Positions 15,670-24,231 of a DNA stretch of 64,000 nucleotides are shown piece by piece (positions within the stretch are counted from its first letter, which is position 1; the number at the start of each line of letters is the position of its first letter). Made by a program: the position numbers and the translations under genes. This DNA is from JACKNG01 sp040220855 (GTDB lineage: Bacteria > Pseudomonadota > Gammaproteobacteria > Ga0077536), in the NCBI GenBank assembly GCA_040220855.1, contig JAVJVZ010000008.1, positions 100,256 through 164,255 of the forward strand, given 5' to 3'. Under the pieces are notes generated by a model. The model was not told where the DNA came from. It was given only the letters and a program-made list of their open reading frames with translations, and did no database searches.

Positions 15670-17631
15670 TCAGCCCGATGGCGCCGCTAGGTAGTGCTGC
15701 ACACGGCGGGCGAGCGGTGCCGCGGTGGTCTCGCGGGCATGACCGAAACGCCAGCAGTAATAGTCGTCGACCAGGCTGTCGAGCGTGATGCCATTGCGTT
15801 CGGGCTCGGCCGCGCGCGCGAGGAAACGCGCCAGCGTCTCGCCCGCTGCCGGCTCGAGACCGCGCGTGGCGAGGTGGTCGAGCAGCGGCGTGAGCGTCGT
15901 CGCCTGCGCGCGCGAGCCGGCGGCCCGGTCGCCGCGGCGCCGCGCGCGCAAGGCGCCGGGGCTGCGACGCAGGCGCAGGTAGAGCAACACGGCGAGCGGC
16001 GGCAGCAGCCAGGGGAGGTAGTCGTCGAACGTGGCAAGGTCGGCCTGCGCCAGGCGCTGGTAGCGATACCACGCCCAGGCGAGCAGATCCTGTATGCCCT
16101 GCCATGCCGGCACACGTGCCTCCTCGAGCGCAAACCAGTCAGGCGGCGTGGCATCGATGGTGACCCAGGTGCCGTCGATCCAGGCTTCGGCCCAGGCGTG
16201 CGCATGCCGCGCACGTGCGACCCAGGCAGCTTCGAGCCGGCTGTACTCGTCGACTGCGTAGCCCACCGCGTAGCGTGCCGGGATGCCCGCTTCACGCAGC
16301 AGCAGCACCGCGGCAGTGGCGAAGTGTTCACAGTGACCGCGCCGGGTGACCTCGAGGAAGCGCGCCAGCGGCGTACGGCGCCCGAGCCCGGCACGCTGCA
16401 CCAGGCTGTAGTGGAAGTTGGCGAGGAAGTGATCGCGGATGCGTGCCGCCGCCACCGCCGGTGCGTGACCTTCGACGCCGATGTCGGCAGCGACGCGAGC
16501 GATGACTTCACGATAGGCGTCCGGCACCACGCGGTCGGCGGCGCCTGGCGCCGAGGCACGCGACCCGGAGCCGCCGGTGAGCGCGGTATAGCGCACCGCA
16601 CCCGGTGGCGCCTCTGCCATTACCGCGCCAGGGCGGTTGCGTTGCAGCTCGGCGATTTCGCCGCTGCCGATTGCCCAGGTGCCGGGCGGCAGTGGTAGCA
16701 GGCTCAGTTCGTGGCGATGGCGGAAGCCGATGTCGATCGGTGACGCGGTGGCCGGTGCGCGATTCAGCGTCCAGCGATCACGGCCGCGATCTTGGTCGAC
16801 GACCTCGAACGAGTCGTCGACCGACCAGCTGCCGTAGCGGAACGTGTCGTAGCTCGCTTCGTGCAGGTAGAACGGCAGGGTCGTGCCTGCCAGGCCGGTC
16901 ACGCGGACGTCGATGCGATCGGACAGCTTGAGCCGGCCGATATGGCCGATCGACGTGACGGCCCGATTGGGCGCACTCGACATCCAAGGATGCTGACTCA
17001 TCCAATAGAGGAAGGCGGACTCGAGGGCCGCACGTGTTCCGGTGAGCGCGAGCCCGAGGCCCGTCGCGAGCAGCATTCCGAGTGCAAGCACGAGAGCGAG
17101 GTGGCGACGCGACCAGCGCGCCGGGCTCGCCGCCCAGGCCAGCCCGGCCACGAGGACCACGCCGATGGCGGCGAACCAGCGCGGATCGGGTGCGACGGCG
17201 CTGGCCGCGAGCAGGCACACGCCGAGATAGGCCGGCGCGATGTCGATGCGGCGGACACCGGGTTCGCGTCGGCGCAGGCTGTAGAAGAGTGCACTCGCCG
17301 GCAAGGTCTGCGCGGTACTGGCGCGTTGGATCAGTACCAGCGGCAGGAAGCAGTACGGCGTTGCCGCGAGGAGTTCGTAGATGCCACGCACGCCGTAACG
17401 CTGGAACTGCACCACGGTGACTATCGCGAACAAGACGCTGGTGAGATCGGCGGCGCGATGGAACTCGCGCGTCGCGGTGGTCCATTTGATGGGGGCGAAC
17501 GTGATGCCCTCGAGCAGTGCAGCCATTACCAGCGCCGCCGCGAGTGCGCCGGCACAGACGCCCCACAGCACGAGGCCGGCAGCCAGCCAGCCGCGCGGCA
17601 GCGGCACGCGTGCCTCGCTTGCTGCTGTCAC
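15670..17631 (-). CDS. TgpA-type membrane transglutaminase (DUF3488/transglutaminase-like)
   Basis: 653 aa. An N-terminal block of about six transmembrane helices (DUF3488) is followed by a periplasmic transglutaminase-like domain, a further helix and a short cytoplasmic DUF4129-type tail. The catalytic triad is intact: Cys in GHCEHFATAA, His in RHAHAWAEA and Asp in VTIDATPPD. GTG 17631 was chosen because it overlaps the DUF58 stop by 4 bp (GTGA) and begins a plausible N-terminal membrane domain. Last gene of the hslR-moxR-DUF58-tgpA operon; such MoxR/DUF58/TgpA sets are common in gammaproteobacteria, and TgpA is reported essential in Pseudomonas. Confidence 0.92.
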   Translation of the reverse strand: MTAASEARVPLPRGWLAAGLVLWGVCAGALAAALVMAALLEGITFAPIKWTTATREFHRAADLTSVLFAIVTVVQFQRYGVRGIYELLAATPYCFLPLVLIQRASTAQTLPASALFYSLRRREPGVRRIDIAPAYLGVCLLAASAVAPDPRWFAAIGVVLVAGLAWAASPARWSRRHLALVLALGMLLATGLGLALTGTRAALESAFLYWMSQHPWMSSAPNRAVTSIGHIGRLKLSDRIDVRVTGLAGTTLPFYLHEASYDTFRYGSWSVDDSFEVVDQDRGRDRWTLNRAPATASPIDIGFRHRHELSLLPLPPGTWAIGSGEIAELQRNRPGAVMAEAPPGAVRYTALTGGSGSRASAPGAADRVVPDAYREVIARVAADIGVEGHAPAVAAARIRDHFLANFHYSLVQRAGLGRRTPLARFLEVTRRGHCEHFATAAVLLLREAGIPARYAVGYAVDEYSRLEAAWVARARHAHAWAEAWIDGTWVTIDATPPDWFALEEARVPAWQGIQDLLAWAWYRYQRLAQADLATFDDYLPWLLPPLAVLLYLRLRRSPGALRARRRGDRAAGSRAQATTLTPLLDHLATRGLEPAAGETLARFLARAAEPERNGITLDSLVDDYYCWRFGHARETTAAPLARRVQHYLAAPSG

Positions 17632-18983
17632 GGCAACGCCGCCAACGCAGCGAGGTCGTTGCCGAGATGGTCGGCGCGCAGGGTCAGCCACCGCTGGGTG
17701 CCGTGCAATCGCGGCGGCTGTTCCTGCGTCGCGGTGCTCACCACCAGCGCCGCGGTGCGCACGCCGTGGCGGGCGAGCGTGTCGAGCAGGGCCTCGCGCG
17801 AGGGGTCGCGGCGCGAGAGCACCACCAGAGCGCTCGCGATGCGCCCGGCGCGGTGGGCGACACACTCGGTGAGCGTGTCGATGTTCCCCGCGCCGGCGGG
17901 CTGCACCTCGGCGAGCCAGGACAGGACACGGGCGGCGTCGGCGAGGCCGCGCCCGGCGGAAAGCTCGATGATCGCGTCGCCGGCGATGACGAGGTCGAGC
18001 AGCGAATCACGCGGGCGCGGGCCACCGGCGAGCGACGCCGCGGTGCTGACGATGGCCTCGAACAGTGCTTCGTCGGCAAGGTCGACATGGGTGTCGACGA
18101 TGAGGGCATGGCGGTCGAAGTATTCGTCCTGGTACTGCCGCACGATGAGCCGTCCGGTCTTGGCAAAGCTGCGCCAGTGGATGTGGCGGCGCGGATCGCC
18201 ATGGCGGTATTCGCGCAGGGCGGCGAACTCCTGCGAATCGCCGACCGCGAGAGCGAGACTCACGCCGCCCTTCTGGTAATGGCGTTGCGCGGCGAGCTGC
18301 AGCGACGGCACCGGGTGGCGACGGGGCAGGGTGAGCAGGCGCCCGTGCAGCGGCAGCACCAGGCGGGCCCGAAACAGTCCAAGGGGATCGGGACGCAGTA
18401 CCTCGACCGCGGTGAAGTCGATCCAGCCGCGTCGCAGCGGCTCTGCCGAGACCGCGACACGCACGCGTGCGCCCGGCGCCAGCGCGGGCACCGGCGCCAG
18501 TGCGACCCGTGCGCCGCGGTCGCGCGTCCGCAGCTCGACCCAGCGCGGAAAGCCGATCGCGCGATCGACGGGATTCAGTCGCCGGTCGCGGCCACGGCGG
18601 CGACGGAAGTCGGCCCAGGGCAGCGGCGGCTGGTGGAGGCGCTCGGCGAGCACGAGGTCGCGTTCGGTAAGCACGCCGCGATTCTCGACCTCGATGAAGT
18701 ACTCGAACGGCTGGCCGTCGGTGGCGTAGCGCGGCAGCACGCGCCGGACCGTCAATGCCGGGCGCCAACGCAGGCTGACCAGCATGCTCGCTGCGAGCAG
18801 ACCGGTGGCGAGCACGGCGACCTGCCAGGCGAGCGTCTGGCGCATGTCGAGCCCGAACAGGGCGCCGGCGACGGCGAGCCCCAGCATCACCCTGCCGCTC
18901 GACGTCAGGCGGCGCTCGCTCCAGCGGCTCGCGCGCGCGACCAGCGGGAACAGCCGATAGAGCGTACGCGGCGGCAGGCGCAT
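17628..18983 (-). CDS. DUF58 domain protein of the MoxR operon
   Basis: 451 aa. Two N-terminal transmembrane helices (about residues 30-70) precede a beta-rich region and the conserved DUF58 segment (EFAALREYRHGDPRRHIHWRSFAKTGRLIVRQY). The following part resembles a von Willebrand A-like fold (LIVDTHVDLAD). MoxR-linked DUF58 proteins are thought to act with the MoxR ATPase in assembling envelope or metal-binding complexes. Starts 16 bp after moxR; ribosome site is poor. The frame stays open upstream within moxR, but homology begins at ATG 18983. Confidence 0.9.
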   Translation of the reverse strand: MRLPPRTLYRLFPLVARASRWSERRLTSSGRVMLGLAVAGALFGLDMRQTLAWQVAVLATGLLAASMLVSLRWRPALTVRRVLPRYATDGQPFEYFIEVENRGVLTERDLVLAERLHQPPLPWADFRRRRGRDRRLNPVDRAIGFPRWVELRTRDRGARVALAPVPALAPGARVRVAVSAEPLRRGWIDFTAVEVLRPDPLGLFRARLVLPLHGRLLTLPRRHPVPSLQLAAQRHYQKGGVSLALAVGDSQEFAALREYRHGDPRRHIHWRSFAKTGRLIVRQYQDEYFDRHALIVDTHVDLADEALFEAIVSTAASLAGGPRPRDSLLDLVIAGDAIIELSAGRGLADAARVLSWLAEVQPAGAGNIDTLTECVAHRAGRIASALVVLSRRDPSREALLDTLARHGVRTAALVVSTATQEQPPRLHGTQRWLTLRADHLGNDLAALAALP

Positions 18984-18999
18984 GGGGGCGCGGCGGGAT

Positions 19000-19965
19000 T
19001 CAGCGCGGTACCGCGACGCGCTCGAGGATCTGCGCCACCACACCAGCCGCACTGACGCCGCCGAAGCGGGCCTCGGCGTGCAGCGCCAGGCGATGCGCGA
19101 GCACCGGCTCGGCGAGCTCCTGGACGAGATCGGGCGTGACGAAATCGAGACCGTCGGCGAGAGCCAGCGCCTGCGCGCACTTGAGCAGCGCGAGCGAGGC
19201 GCGGGGGCTCGCACCGAGCTCGACCTCGGGATGGCTGCGCGTCGCTGCGACCAGCTCGACCAGGTAGCGCTTGACGTCCTCGCCGACGGCGACGGCGGCC
19301 GCTGCGGCGCGGAACGCCAGCACCTCCGCGGGACTCGCCACCGCGCCAAGCGCGTCGAGCGGCGAGGCCGCGTTGTGGGCGGTGATGATCGCCATCTCGG
19401 CCTCGACACTCACGTAGCCGAGCGCGAGGCGCAAGGCGAAGCGATCCATCTGCGCTTCGGGCAGCGGGTAGGTGCCGTGGAATTCCACCGGGTTCTGCGT
19501 CGCGATCACACAGTAGGGCTGTTCGAGGGGGAAGCGCTGACCTTCCAGGCTGACCTGGGCCTCGCCCATCGCCTCGAGCAGCGCCGATTGTGTGCGCGGC
19601 GAGGCGCGGTTGATCTCGTCGGCGAGCAGCACGTTGGTGAAGATCGGCCCCTTGTGGATGACGAACTCCTGCGTGCGCGGGTCGTAGATGGCGGCGCCGA
19701 GGATGTCGGTCGGCAGCAGGTCCGGGGTGAACTGGATGCGCTGGAAGTCGGCACCGACACTGTGTGCGAGTGCCTTGGCAAGGGTCGTCTTGCCGGTTCC
19801 CGGGTAATCCTCGAGCAGCACGTGGCCACCGGTGAGGAAGGCGCACAGGAGGTGGCGGATGGGTACCGCCTGGCCGGTCACGACGCTGGCGATGGCCGCC
19901 GCCAGGCGCGCATGGATGTCCGCCGCCGTGACGCGGGCGCCGGCTTCGTGTGGACGGTTCATCAC
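19000..19965 (-). CDS. MoxR-family AAA+ ATPase
   Basis: 321 aa. Chaperone-type AAA+ ATPase with Walker A PGTGKT at 55-60, Walker B LLADEINRA at about 113-121, sensor 1 in ATQNPVEFHGTYPLPEAQMDRF, and the MoxR C-terminal lid. It overlaps the hslR stop by 4 bp (ATGA) and precedes DUF58 and TgpA genes, its usual partners. The MMNR start gives two alternative Met codons. Confidence 0.93.
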   Translation of the reverse strand: MMNRPHEAGARVTAADIHARLAAAIASVVTGQAVPIRHLLCAFLTGGHVLLEDYPGTGKTTLAKALAHSVGADFQRIQFTPDLLPTDILGAAIYDPRTQEFVIHKGPIFTNVLLADEINRASPRTQSALLEAMGEAQVSLEGQRFPLEQPYCVIATQNPVEFHGTYPLPEAQMDRFALRLALGYVSVEAEMAIITAHNAASPLDALGAVASPAEVLAFRAAAAAVAVGEDVKRYLVELVAATRSHPEVELGASPRASLALLKCAQALALADGLDFVTPDLVQELAEPVLAHRLALHAEARFGGVSAAGVVAQILERVAVPR

Positions 19966-20390
19966 CAGGTTCCCTCGTTTGTATCGCTGCCGCCGGCGAA
20001 GCCACGCTTGAGGCGCTCACGCGCGCGGCGGTCCTTCTTGTTGAGCTTGCCGGGACGCCGCTCCTCGACCACACGTTGGAGCGCGAGCGTCGCGCCGAGC
20101 GCCTCGCGTGCGGCGATGCTCTCGGCGCTTTCCTCGAACAGCGTCTGCGCCAGCGTTGCCGACACCCGCTTTGCGCTCAACTCGCGGACCGTGATCGCAT
20201 AAGTGTACGGTGGCCGCCGCACGTCGAGGTGGTCGCCGCGGCGTATCGTCTTCGATGGTTTCGCGCGCGCCCCGTTGACCAGCACGCGTCCCTGCTCGAT
20301 GGCTTCGGCGGCGAGGCTGCGCGTCTTGAACCAGCGCGCCGCGTGCAGCCAGCGGTCGAGGCGCAGGGTGTCGTCGTCGATTGTCGTCAT
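19962..20390 (-). CDS. hslR: Heat shock protein 15 / S4-domain RNA-binding protein
   Basis: 142 aa (E. coli HslR is 133). N-terminal S4 RNA-binding domain (RLDRWLHAARWFKTRSLAAEAIEQGRVLVNG) and a basic C-terminal tail rich in Lys/Arg. HslR recycles free 50S subunits that still carry a nascent chain. ATG 20390 corresponds to the start of homologues. Its position as first gene of the moxR-DUF58-tgpA operon, joined by a 4-bp overlap, is worth noting. Divergent from moaB. Confidence 0.9.
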   Translation of the reverse strand: MTTIDDDTLRLDRWLHAARWFKTRSLAAEAIEQGRVLVNGARAKPSKTIRRGDHLDVRRPPYTYAITVRELSAKRVSATLAQTLFEESAESIAAREALGATLALQRVVEERRPGKLNKKDRRARERLKRGFAGGSDTNEGTW

Positions 20391-20479
20391 GTCGGGGGGG
20401 CAGTAGGATGGCCCCGCGCCGGCGCGCCCGTGCCCGTAGCCGCGTAGTTGCATCCAACCATTCGTCCAGAGTACCCAGC

Positions 20480-21001
20480 GTGACCAACGACCGCCAGTTC
20501 CTGCCCCTCTCGATTGCCGTACTCACGATTTCCGATACGCGCACCGAGGCCGAAGACAAGTCCGGCAAGCTGCTCGCCGAACGCGCCCGGGCGGCCGGCC
20601 ACCGCGTCTGCGACAAGCGCATCTGCCGCGACGATATCTATGCCATCCGCGCCCTCGTATCGGCCTGGATTGCCGACGCCGAGGTCAACGTCGTGCTCAC
20701 CACCGGCGGCACCGGCGTGACCGGCCGCGATGGCACGCCCGAGGCGCTGGCGCCGTTGTTCGACAAGGTGCTGGACGGCTTCGGCGAGATGTTCCGCGTG
20801 CTCTCCTACGACGACATCGGAACCTCGACACTGCAGTCGCGCGCGGTCGCCGGCGTGGCCAACGCCACTTACGTGTTCGCCTTGCCCGGTTCCTCCGGCG
20901 CCTGCGCGCTGGGTTGGGACAAGCTCATCTGCCACCAGCTCGATTACCGTACGCGGCCGTGCAACCTGGTCGAGTTGATGCCGCGCCTGCTCGAGCGGTG
21001 A
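20480..21001 (+). CDS. moaB: Molybdenum cofactor biosynthesis protein B
   Basis: 173 aa, MoaB/MogA-like molybdopterin-binding family. Motifs: SDTRTEAEDKSG, the TTGGTGVTGRDGTPEA glycine-rich site, and LPGSSGACALGWDKL. MoaB/Mog proteins act in adenylylation or insertion steps of molybdopterin synthesis, although E. coli MoaB itself is dispensable. GTG 20480 was chosen because it gives the family length. The product could serve the Mo hydroxylase at the left end of the window, an inferred link. Confidence 0.9.
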   Translation: MTNDRQFLPLSIAVLTISDTRTEAEDKSGKLLAERARAAGHRVCDKRICRDDIYAIRALVSAWIADAEVNVVLTTGGTGVTGRDGTPEALAPLFDKVLDGFGEMFRVLSYDDIGTSTLQSRAVAGVANATYVFALPGSSGACALGWDKLICHQLDYRTRPCNLVELMPRLLER

Positions 21002-21035
21002 GCGCATTGCGGACCGTGCCGGGCGGTGCTGCACG

Positions 21036-22043
21036 TCAGCGCGCCGGCGCAGGGTCACGCAGTTCGAAGTAGACGAGCAGGGTGTGCTGCAGCAGGTGGG
21101 CGTTGTCGTCGCTCACCATGAAATAGCAACGGCCACGGTGATGGGCGATCCCCTCGAAGTTGTCGACCGCCCAGCCCGCGGTGTTGTCGAGCACGGCGAG
21201 CCGCCGGACGTCGGCGACACCACCGGTCGCGGACAGCTCCAGCCGGCTGAGCGCGAAGCGGATGGGAAAGAACACCTTGACGAAGCGACGCTCGAGCAGC
21301 AGCAGGGCACCGTCCGGCATCGTTTCGAGTGCCACCACGCTGCCGTGCTCGCGGTCGAAGGCAGGCAGCTGCCAGCGTCGCGCGGCGGCGCCGTAGAGCG
21401 TGACGTCCGCCGTGTCCGTGCCACGCAGCGGGCGCTCCGGTGCCATCACGAGGCCGAGCGCGGGGTGTTCGGTGAGCGCTTCGATCTGCAGGTTGTCGCC
21501 GGCGTAGCGGGCCGGCTCGGCCAGCGCACGCGGCAGCCGCTCGGTACCGAGCAGGCGACCTTCGACATCGTAGCGCGCGAGCCGGGGTACCCGCTCGAAG
21601 GCGATCACGAGTTCGGTGTCGCCGCGTATGCCGTTGCCCGCACGGCGCGCGACAACGGCCTCGGCGTCGGCGAGGTGGCCACTGAGCGGCGTGCCGCCGG
21701 CGTCGCGCAGGGGGAAGCTCGCGCGCCACGCGACATCGACCAGCTCGCCGTCGGCGAAACGCGGCGCGAGATGCACCACGAGACCGTTATCGGTGACCGC
21801 GTAGAGAAGCTCCGCGTCGGCGTCCCAGGCGAGTGCCGACATCTCGTGCGGACGCGGCGCCGCGAGCCGTGCCGGATGCAGCATCACGGCGCCGCGTACG
21901 ACCATGCCGGGCGCGCTGGCAGCGGCGTCCGCAGTGGTCAGCAGCGTGTAGGGCGTGGCAAACGCCTGTTCGGCGCCGGCGGACGCGGCGGACAACGCCG
22001 CCAGCACCGCGCACACGACCACCAGTCGTCGTAGAACACGCAT
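21036..22043 (-). CDS. Exported esterase-like activity of phytase family protein
   Basis: 335 aa. Signal peptide (MRVLRRLVVVCAVLAALSAASAGA) followed by a beta-propeller-like domain of the 'esterase-like activity of phytase' family, seen in AWDADAELLYAVTDNG, DAEAVVARRAG, NLQIEALTEHPALGLVMAPE and NFEGIAHHRGRCYFMVSDDN. Probably periplasmic. Actual substrate is unknown for this family. Convergent with moaB, divergent from the DUF423 gene. Confidence 0.85.
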   Translation of the reverse strand: MRVLRRLVVVCAVLAALSAASAGAEQAFATPYTLLTTADAAASAPGMVVRGAVMLHPARLAAPRPHEMSALAWDADAELLYAVTDNGLVVHLAPRFADGELVDVAWRASFPLRDAGGTPLSGHLADAEAVVARRAGNGIRGDTELVIAFERVPRLARYDVEGRLLGTERLPRALAEPARYAGDNLQIEALTEHPALGLVMAPERPLRGTDTADVTLYGAAARRWQLPAFDREHGSVVALETMPDGALLLLERRFVKVFFPIRFALSRLELSATGGVADVRRLAVLDNTAGWAVDNFEGIAHHRGRCYFMVSDDNAHLLQHTLLVYFELRDPAPAR

Positions 22044-22163
22044 CAATTGGTCGTGCGATGACGTACACTTGCCACCGGGTGTGCGCTGCACCATCGCGCC
22101 CCCGGCGGCATGCTTCGCGGTGGTTCGCGGCGCCGCCATCACCACGCGTCGACGGGAGCCTGC

Positions 22164-22544
22164 ATGGCGCTGACGAAACTCTTCATGGGCCTCGGTGGCC
22201 TCTCCGGCATGGCCGGCGTCGCACTGGGCGCGCTCGCTGCCCATGCGCTCGCCGCGCGCCTCGACGCGGCGGCGCTACAGACGCTCGACACGGTGTCGAA
22301 ATACCTCCTGGTGCATGGCTTGCTGCTGATCGCCGTGGCGGCCTGGACACGCCTCGAGCCGGATGCCCTGATGCTGCGCATCGCGGGCCTGCTCGTGGTC
22401 GCGGGAATATTCTGCTTCTGCGGCGGTCTGAGTGTGAGCATCCTCGGTGGCCTGCGCGCATTCGGTGCCGCGGCGCCTTTCGGCGGCACTGCCCTGATGG
22501 CCGGCTGGCTGGTGCTGGCCCTGTTTGGAATGACGAAGCTGTGA
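22164..22544 (+). CDS. DUF423 family membrane protein
   Basis: 126-aa inner-membrane protein with four hydrophobic helices and the DUF423 landmarks GALAAHAL near the N-terminus and LFGGL/SILGG in the third helix. ATG 22164 has a GGGAG ribosome site. The stop overlaps the next start by one base (TGATG), indicating translational coupling with the L,D-transpeptidase. Function of the family (E. coli YgdD-like) is unknown. Confidence 0.88.
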   Translation: MALTKLFMGLGGLSGMAGVALGALAAHALAARLDAAALQTLDTVSKYLLVHGLLLIAVAAWTRLEPDALMLRIAGLLVVAGIFCFCGGLSVSILGGLRAFGAAAPFGGTALMAGWLVLALFGMTKL

Positions 22545-23557
22545 TGGATACGCCCCTGCCTGTTCGCTCGAAGTCCGCGCGCCGTGGTCGCGCATTGCTG
22601 AGTGGCCTGTGCGCGCTCGTGCTCACCGTGCCGGTGACGGCCGGCCAGCTGTTCGATCTCGCCGCCGACGCGCAGGACGTGGTCGGCGAGCTGTCGCTCG
22701 CGACGACCGTCTACGAGGACACGCTGTCCGATCTCGCGCGCGCCTACGACCAGGGCTACAACGAGATGCGGCTGGCCAATCCCGCCGTCGATCCCTGGCT
22801 GCCGGGCGAGGGCACCGAGGTGGTGGTGCCGAATCTCTACGTCCTGCCCGACGCGCCGCGGCGCGGCATCGTGGTCAACGTGCCCGAGATGCGCATGTAC
22901 TACTTTCTCGACAAGGGCCGTGGCGCCGCGCAGCGCGTGATGACCTTCCCGATCAGTATCGGGCGCCAGAACTGGACCACGCCCAAGGGCCAGACCAGGA
23001 TCGTCGCCAAGGTCAAGGACCCCGCCTGGTATCCGCCGAAATCGATCCGCGAGGAGCACGCCGCCGAAGGTGACATCCTGCCGCAGGTGGTGCCGGCCGG
23101 ACCGGACAATCCGCTCGGTGAGCACGCGCTGCGCCTGAGCATCGACGGTTATCTCATCCATGGCACCAACAAGCCCTACGGCATCGGCATGCGCGTCACG
23201 CACGGCTGCATCCGCATGTATCCAAAGGATGTCGCCACCGTGTTCGGCCTGGCCAACGTCGGCACCCCGGTGCATATCGTCAACCAGCCGTACAAGGTGG
23301 GCATCGCCCACGGACGCATCTACCTCGAGGTGCACCCGCACCTGGAGGAGGATGGCCAGCTGTTCGCCGATCAGTATTCGCACGTGATGGAACTCGTGCT
23401 CGCGCGGGTCAGGAATTACGACGCGCAGCTGGTCTGGGGTGAGGTGCGACGTGCGCTGGAGTCGCGCAGCGGCATCCCGCACCCGATCGGCAGCTACCGG
23501 GCGAAGAAGGCGGTGCGTCTCGACGCGCCGCTGGCGGCCGGCGCGAGCCCCGGCTGA
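22544..23557 (+). CDS. L,D-transpeptidase (YkuD domain), exported
   Basis: 337 aa. Signal sequence or anchor at about residues 17-34, then a degenerate LysM-like peptidoglycan-binding region (about 55-97), then the YkuD catalytic domain (about 107-250). The catalytic motif is intact: His206 in LIHGTNKPYGIG and the THGCIRM box with Cys222. ErfK/YbiS-type enzymes crosslink Braun-type lipoprotein to peptidoglycan or form 3-3 crosslinks. An OprI/Lpp-like lipoprotein gene lies directly downstream on the other strand, a plausible substrate, although it lacks the conventional -YRK end (it ends MKK). Confidence 0.92.
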   Translation: MDTPLPVRSKSARRGRALLSGLCALVLTVPVTAGQLFDLAADAQDVVGELSLATTVYEDTLSDLARAYDQGYNEMRLANPAVDPWLPGEGTEVVVPNLYVLPDAPRRGIVVNVPEMRMYYFLDKGRGAAQRVMTFPISIGRQNWTTPKGQTRIVAKVKDPAWYPPKSIREEHAAEGDILPQVVPAGPDNPLGEHALRLSIDGYLIHGTNKPYGIGMRVTHGCIRMYPKDVATVFGLANVGTPVHIVNQPYKVGIAHGRIYLEVHPHLEEDGQLFADQYSHVMELVLARVRNYDAQLVWGEVRRALESRSGIPHPIGSYRAKKAVRLDAPLAAGASPG

Positions 23558-23684
23558 GGGCCTGTCGAGCGCGCATCGTTCGTAGCTCGCGCCGCGCCCG
23601 GTGAGCGCCGCGCGCGGCGCCCGCCGTTTCCCGGACGGCCCCTGGCGCGATTGCGGATTCCGGGCATCGCACCCCAGAAACGAG

Positions 23685-23706
23685 AAACCCCGCCGAAGCG
23701 GGGTTT
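23685..23706 (-). terminator. Rho-independent terminator of the lipoprotein gene
   Basis: Perfect 9-bp stem (AAACCCCGC / GCGGGGTTT) with a UUCG tetraloop on the minus strand, followed by T-rich sequence. It lies 22 bp past the lipoprotein stop and may also end the plus-strand L,D-transpeptidase transcript. Confidence 0.9.
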
Positions 23707-23728
23707 CCCGGGCGTAACGCAGAGTGCG

Positions 23729-24046
23729 TTACTTCTTCATCGTCTTCTCGAACATCCGCTCGATACGGTCCTTGTTCTCGTTGCAGCAGGCCATGGCGGC
23801 TTCCGCGGTGCTCTTGGCGGAATCGGCGGTAGCCTGGGCCGCGTTGGCGGCCTCCTGGGCCGACTGGGCGGCCTTCAGCGCGGCAGCGGCATCGCTCGCA
23901 GCCTTGCGGGCATCCGACATCGCACTGGTGGCCTTGGCTTCGACGGCGGACAGCTGCTCCGGGCTGACCGTGGAGCAGGCGCTGGTGAAGCCCAGCACGA
24001 GGCACAGTACCGGCAGCTGAAGACGACCAATCAACTCTTTGCTCAT
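23729..24046 (-). CDS. Alanine-zipper outer-membrane lipoprotein (Lpp/OprI-like)
   Basis: 105 aa. Lipoprotein signal with lipobox FTSAC (Cys24), then an Ala-rich heptad coiled coil (about 30-86) and a basic C-terminus RIERMFEKTMKK reminiscent of OprI's RALRMLEKASRK. Probably a trimeric coiled-coil lipoprotein spanning to the peptidoglycan. An unusual Cys-Cys pair (ACCNE) sits just after the coiled coil. ATG 24046 has a very strong ribosome site (GGAGGAG), as expected for an abundant product. Own promoter and strong terminator. Confidence 0.88.
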   Translation of the reverse strand: MSKELIGRLQLPVLCLVLGFTSACSTVSPEQLSAVEAKATSAMSDARKAASDAAAALKAAQSAQEAANAAQATADSAKSTAEAAMACCNENKDRIERMFEKTMKK

Positions 24047-24110
24047 CGTGGTTCTCCTCCTGATGAAGGCGGCATTGGCAAGTAAGGGAGACTCTCGAAA
24101 TCTTTGGATT

Positions 24111-24139
24111 GTTATTCCGGGGGACATTCGATTGCGCAA
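24111..24139 (-). promoter_or_regulatory. Sigma-70-type promoter of the lipoprotein gene
   Basis: Minus strand: TTGCGC at 24139-24134, a 17-bp spacer and AATAAC at 24116-24111. The region upstream is A/T-rich (24148-24177), like an UP element, consistent with a highly expressed gene. Confidence 0.5.
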
Positions 24140-24156
24140 GATCATGAAGGAAATTT

Positions 24157-24169
24157 TTGCGCTGCGCAA
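24157..24169. promoter_or_regulatory. Palindrome upstream of the lipoprotein promoter
   Basis: TTGCGC-T-GCGCAA, a perfect 13-bp palindrome flanked by A/T tracts, about 18 bp upstream of the -35. Candidate operator or part of an UP element. The half-site TTGCGC is the same sequence as the predicted -35. Confidence 0.35.
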
Positions 24170-24231
24170 TTTAATTCTCGGAGAATCCCGGCTTCATCAC
24201 GCAGATCGGGCAACGCGCGACGCCGGCATCA

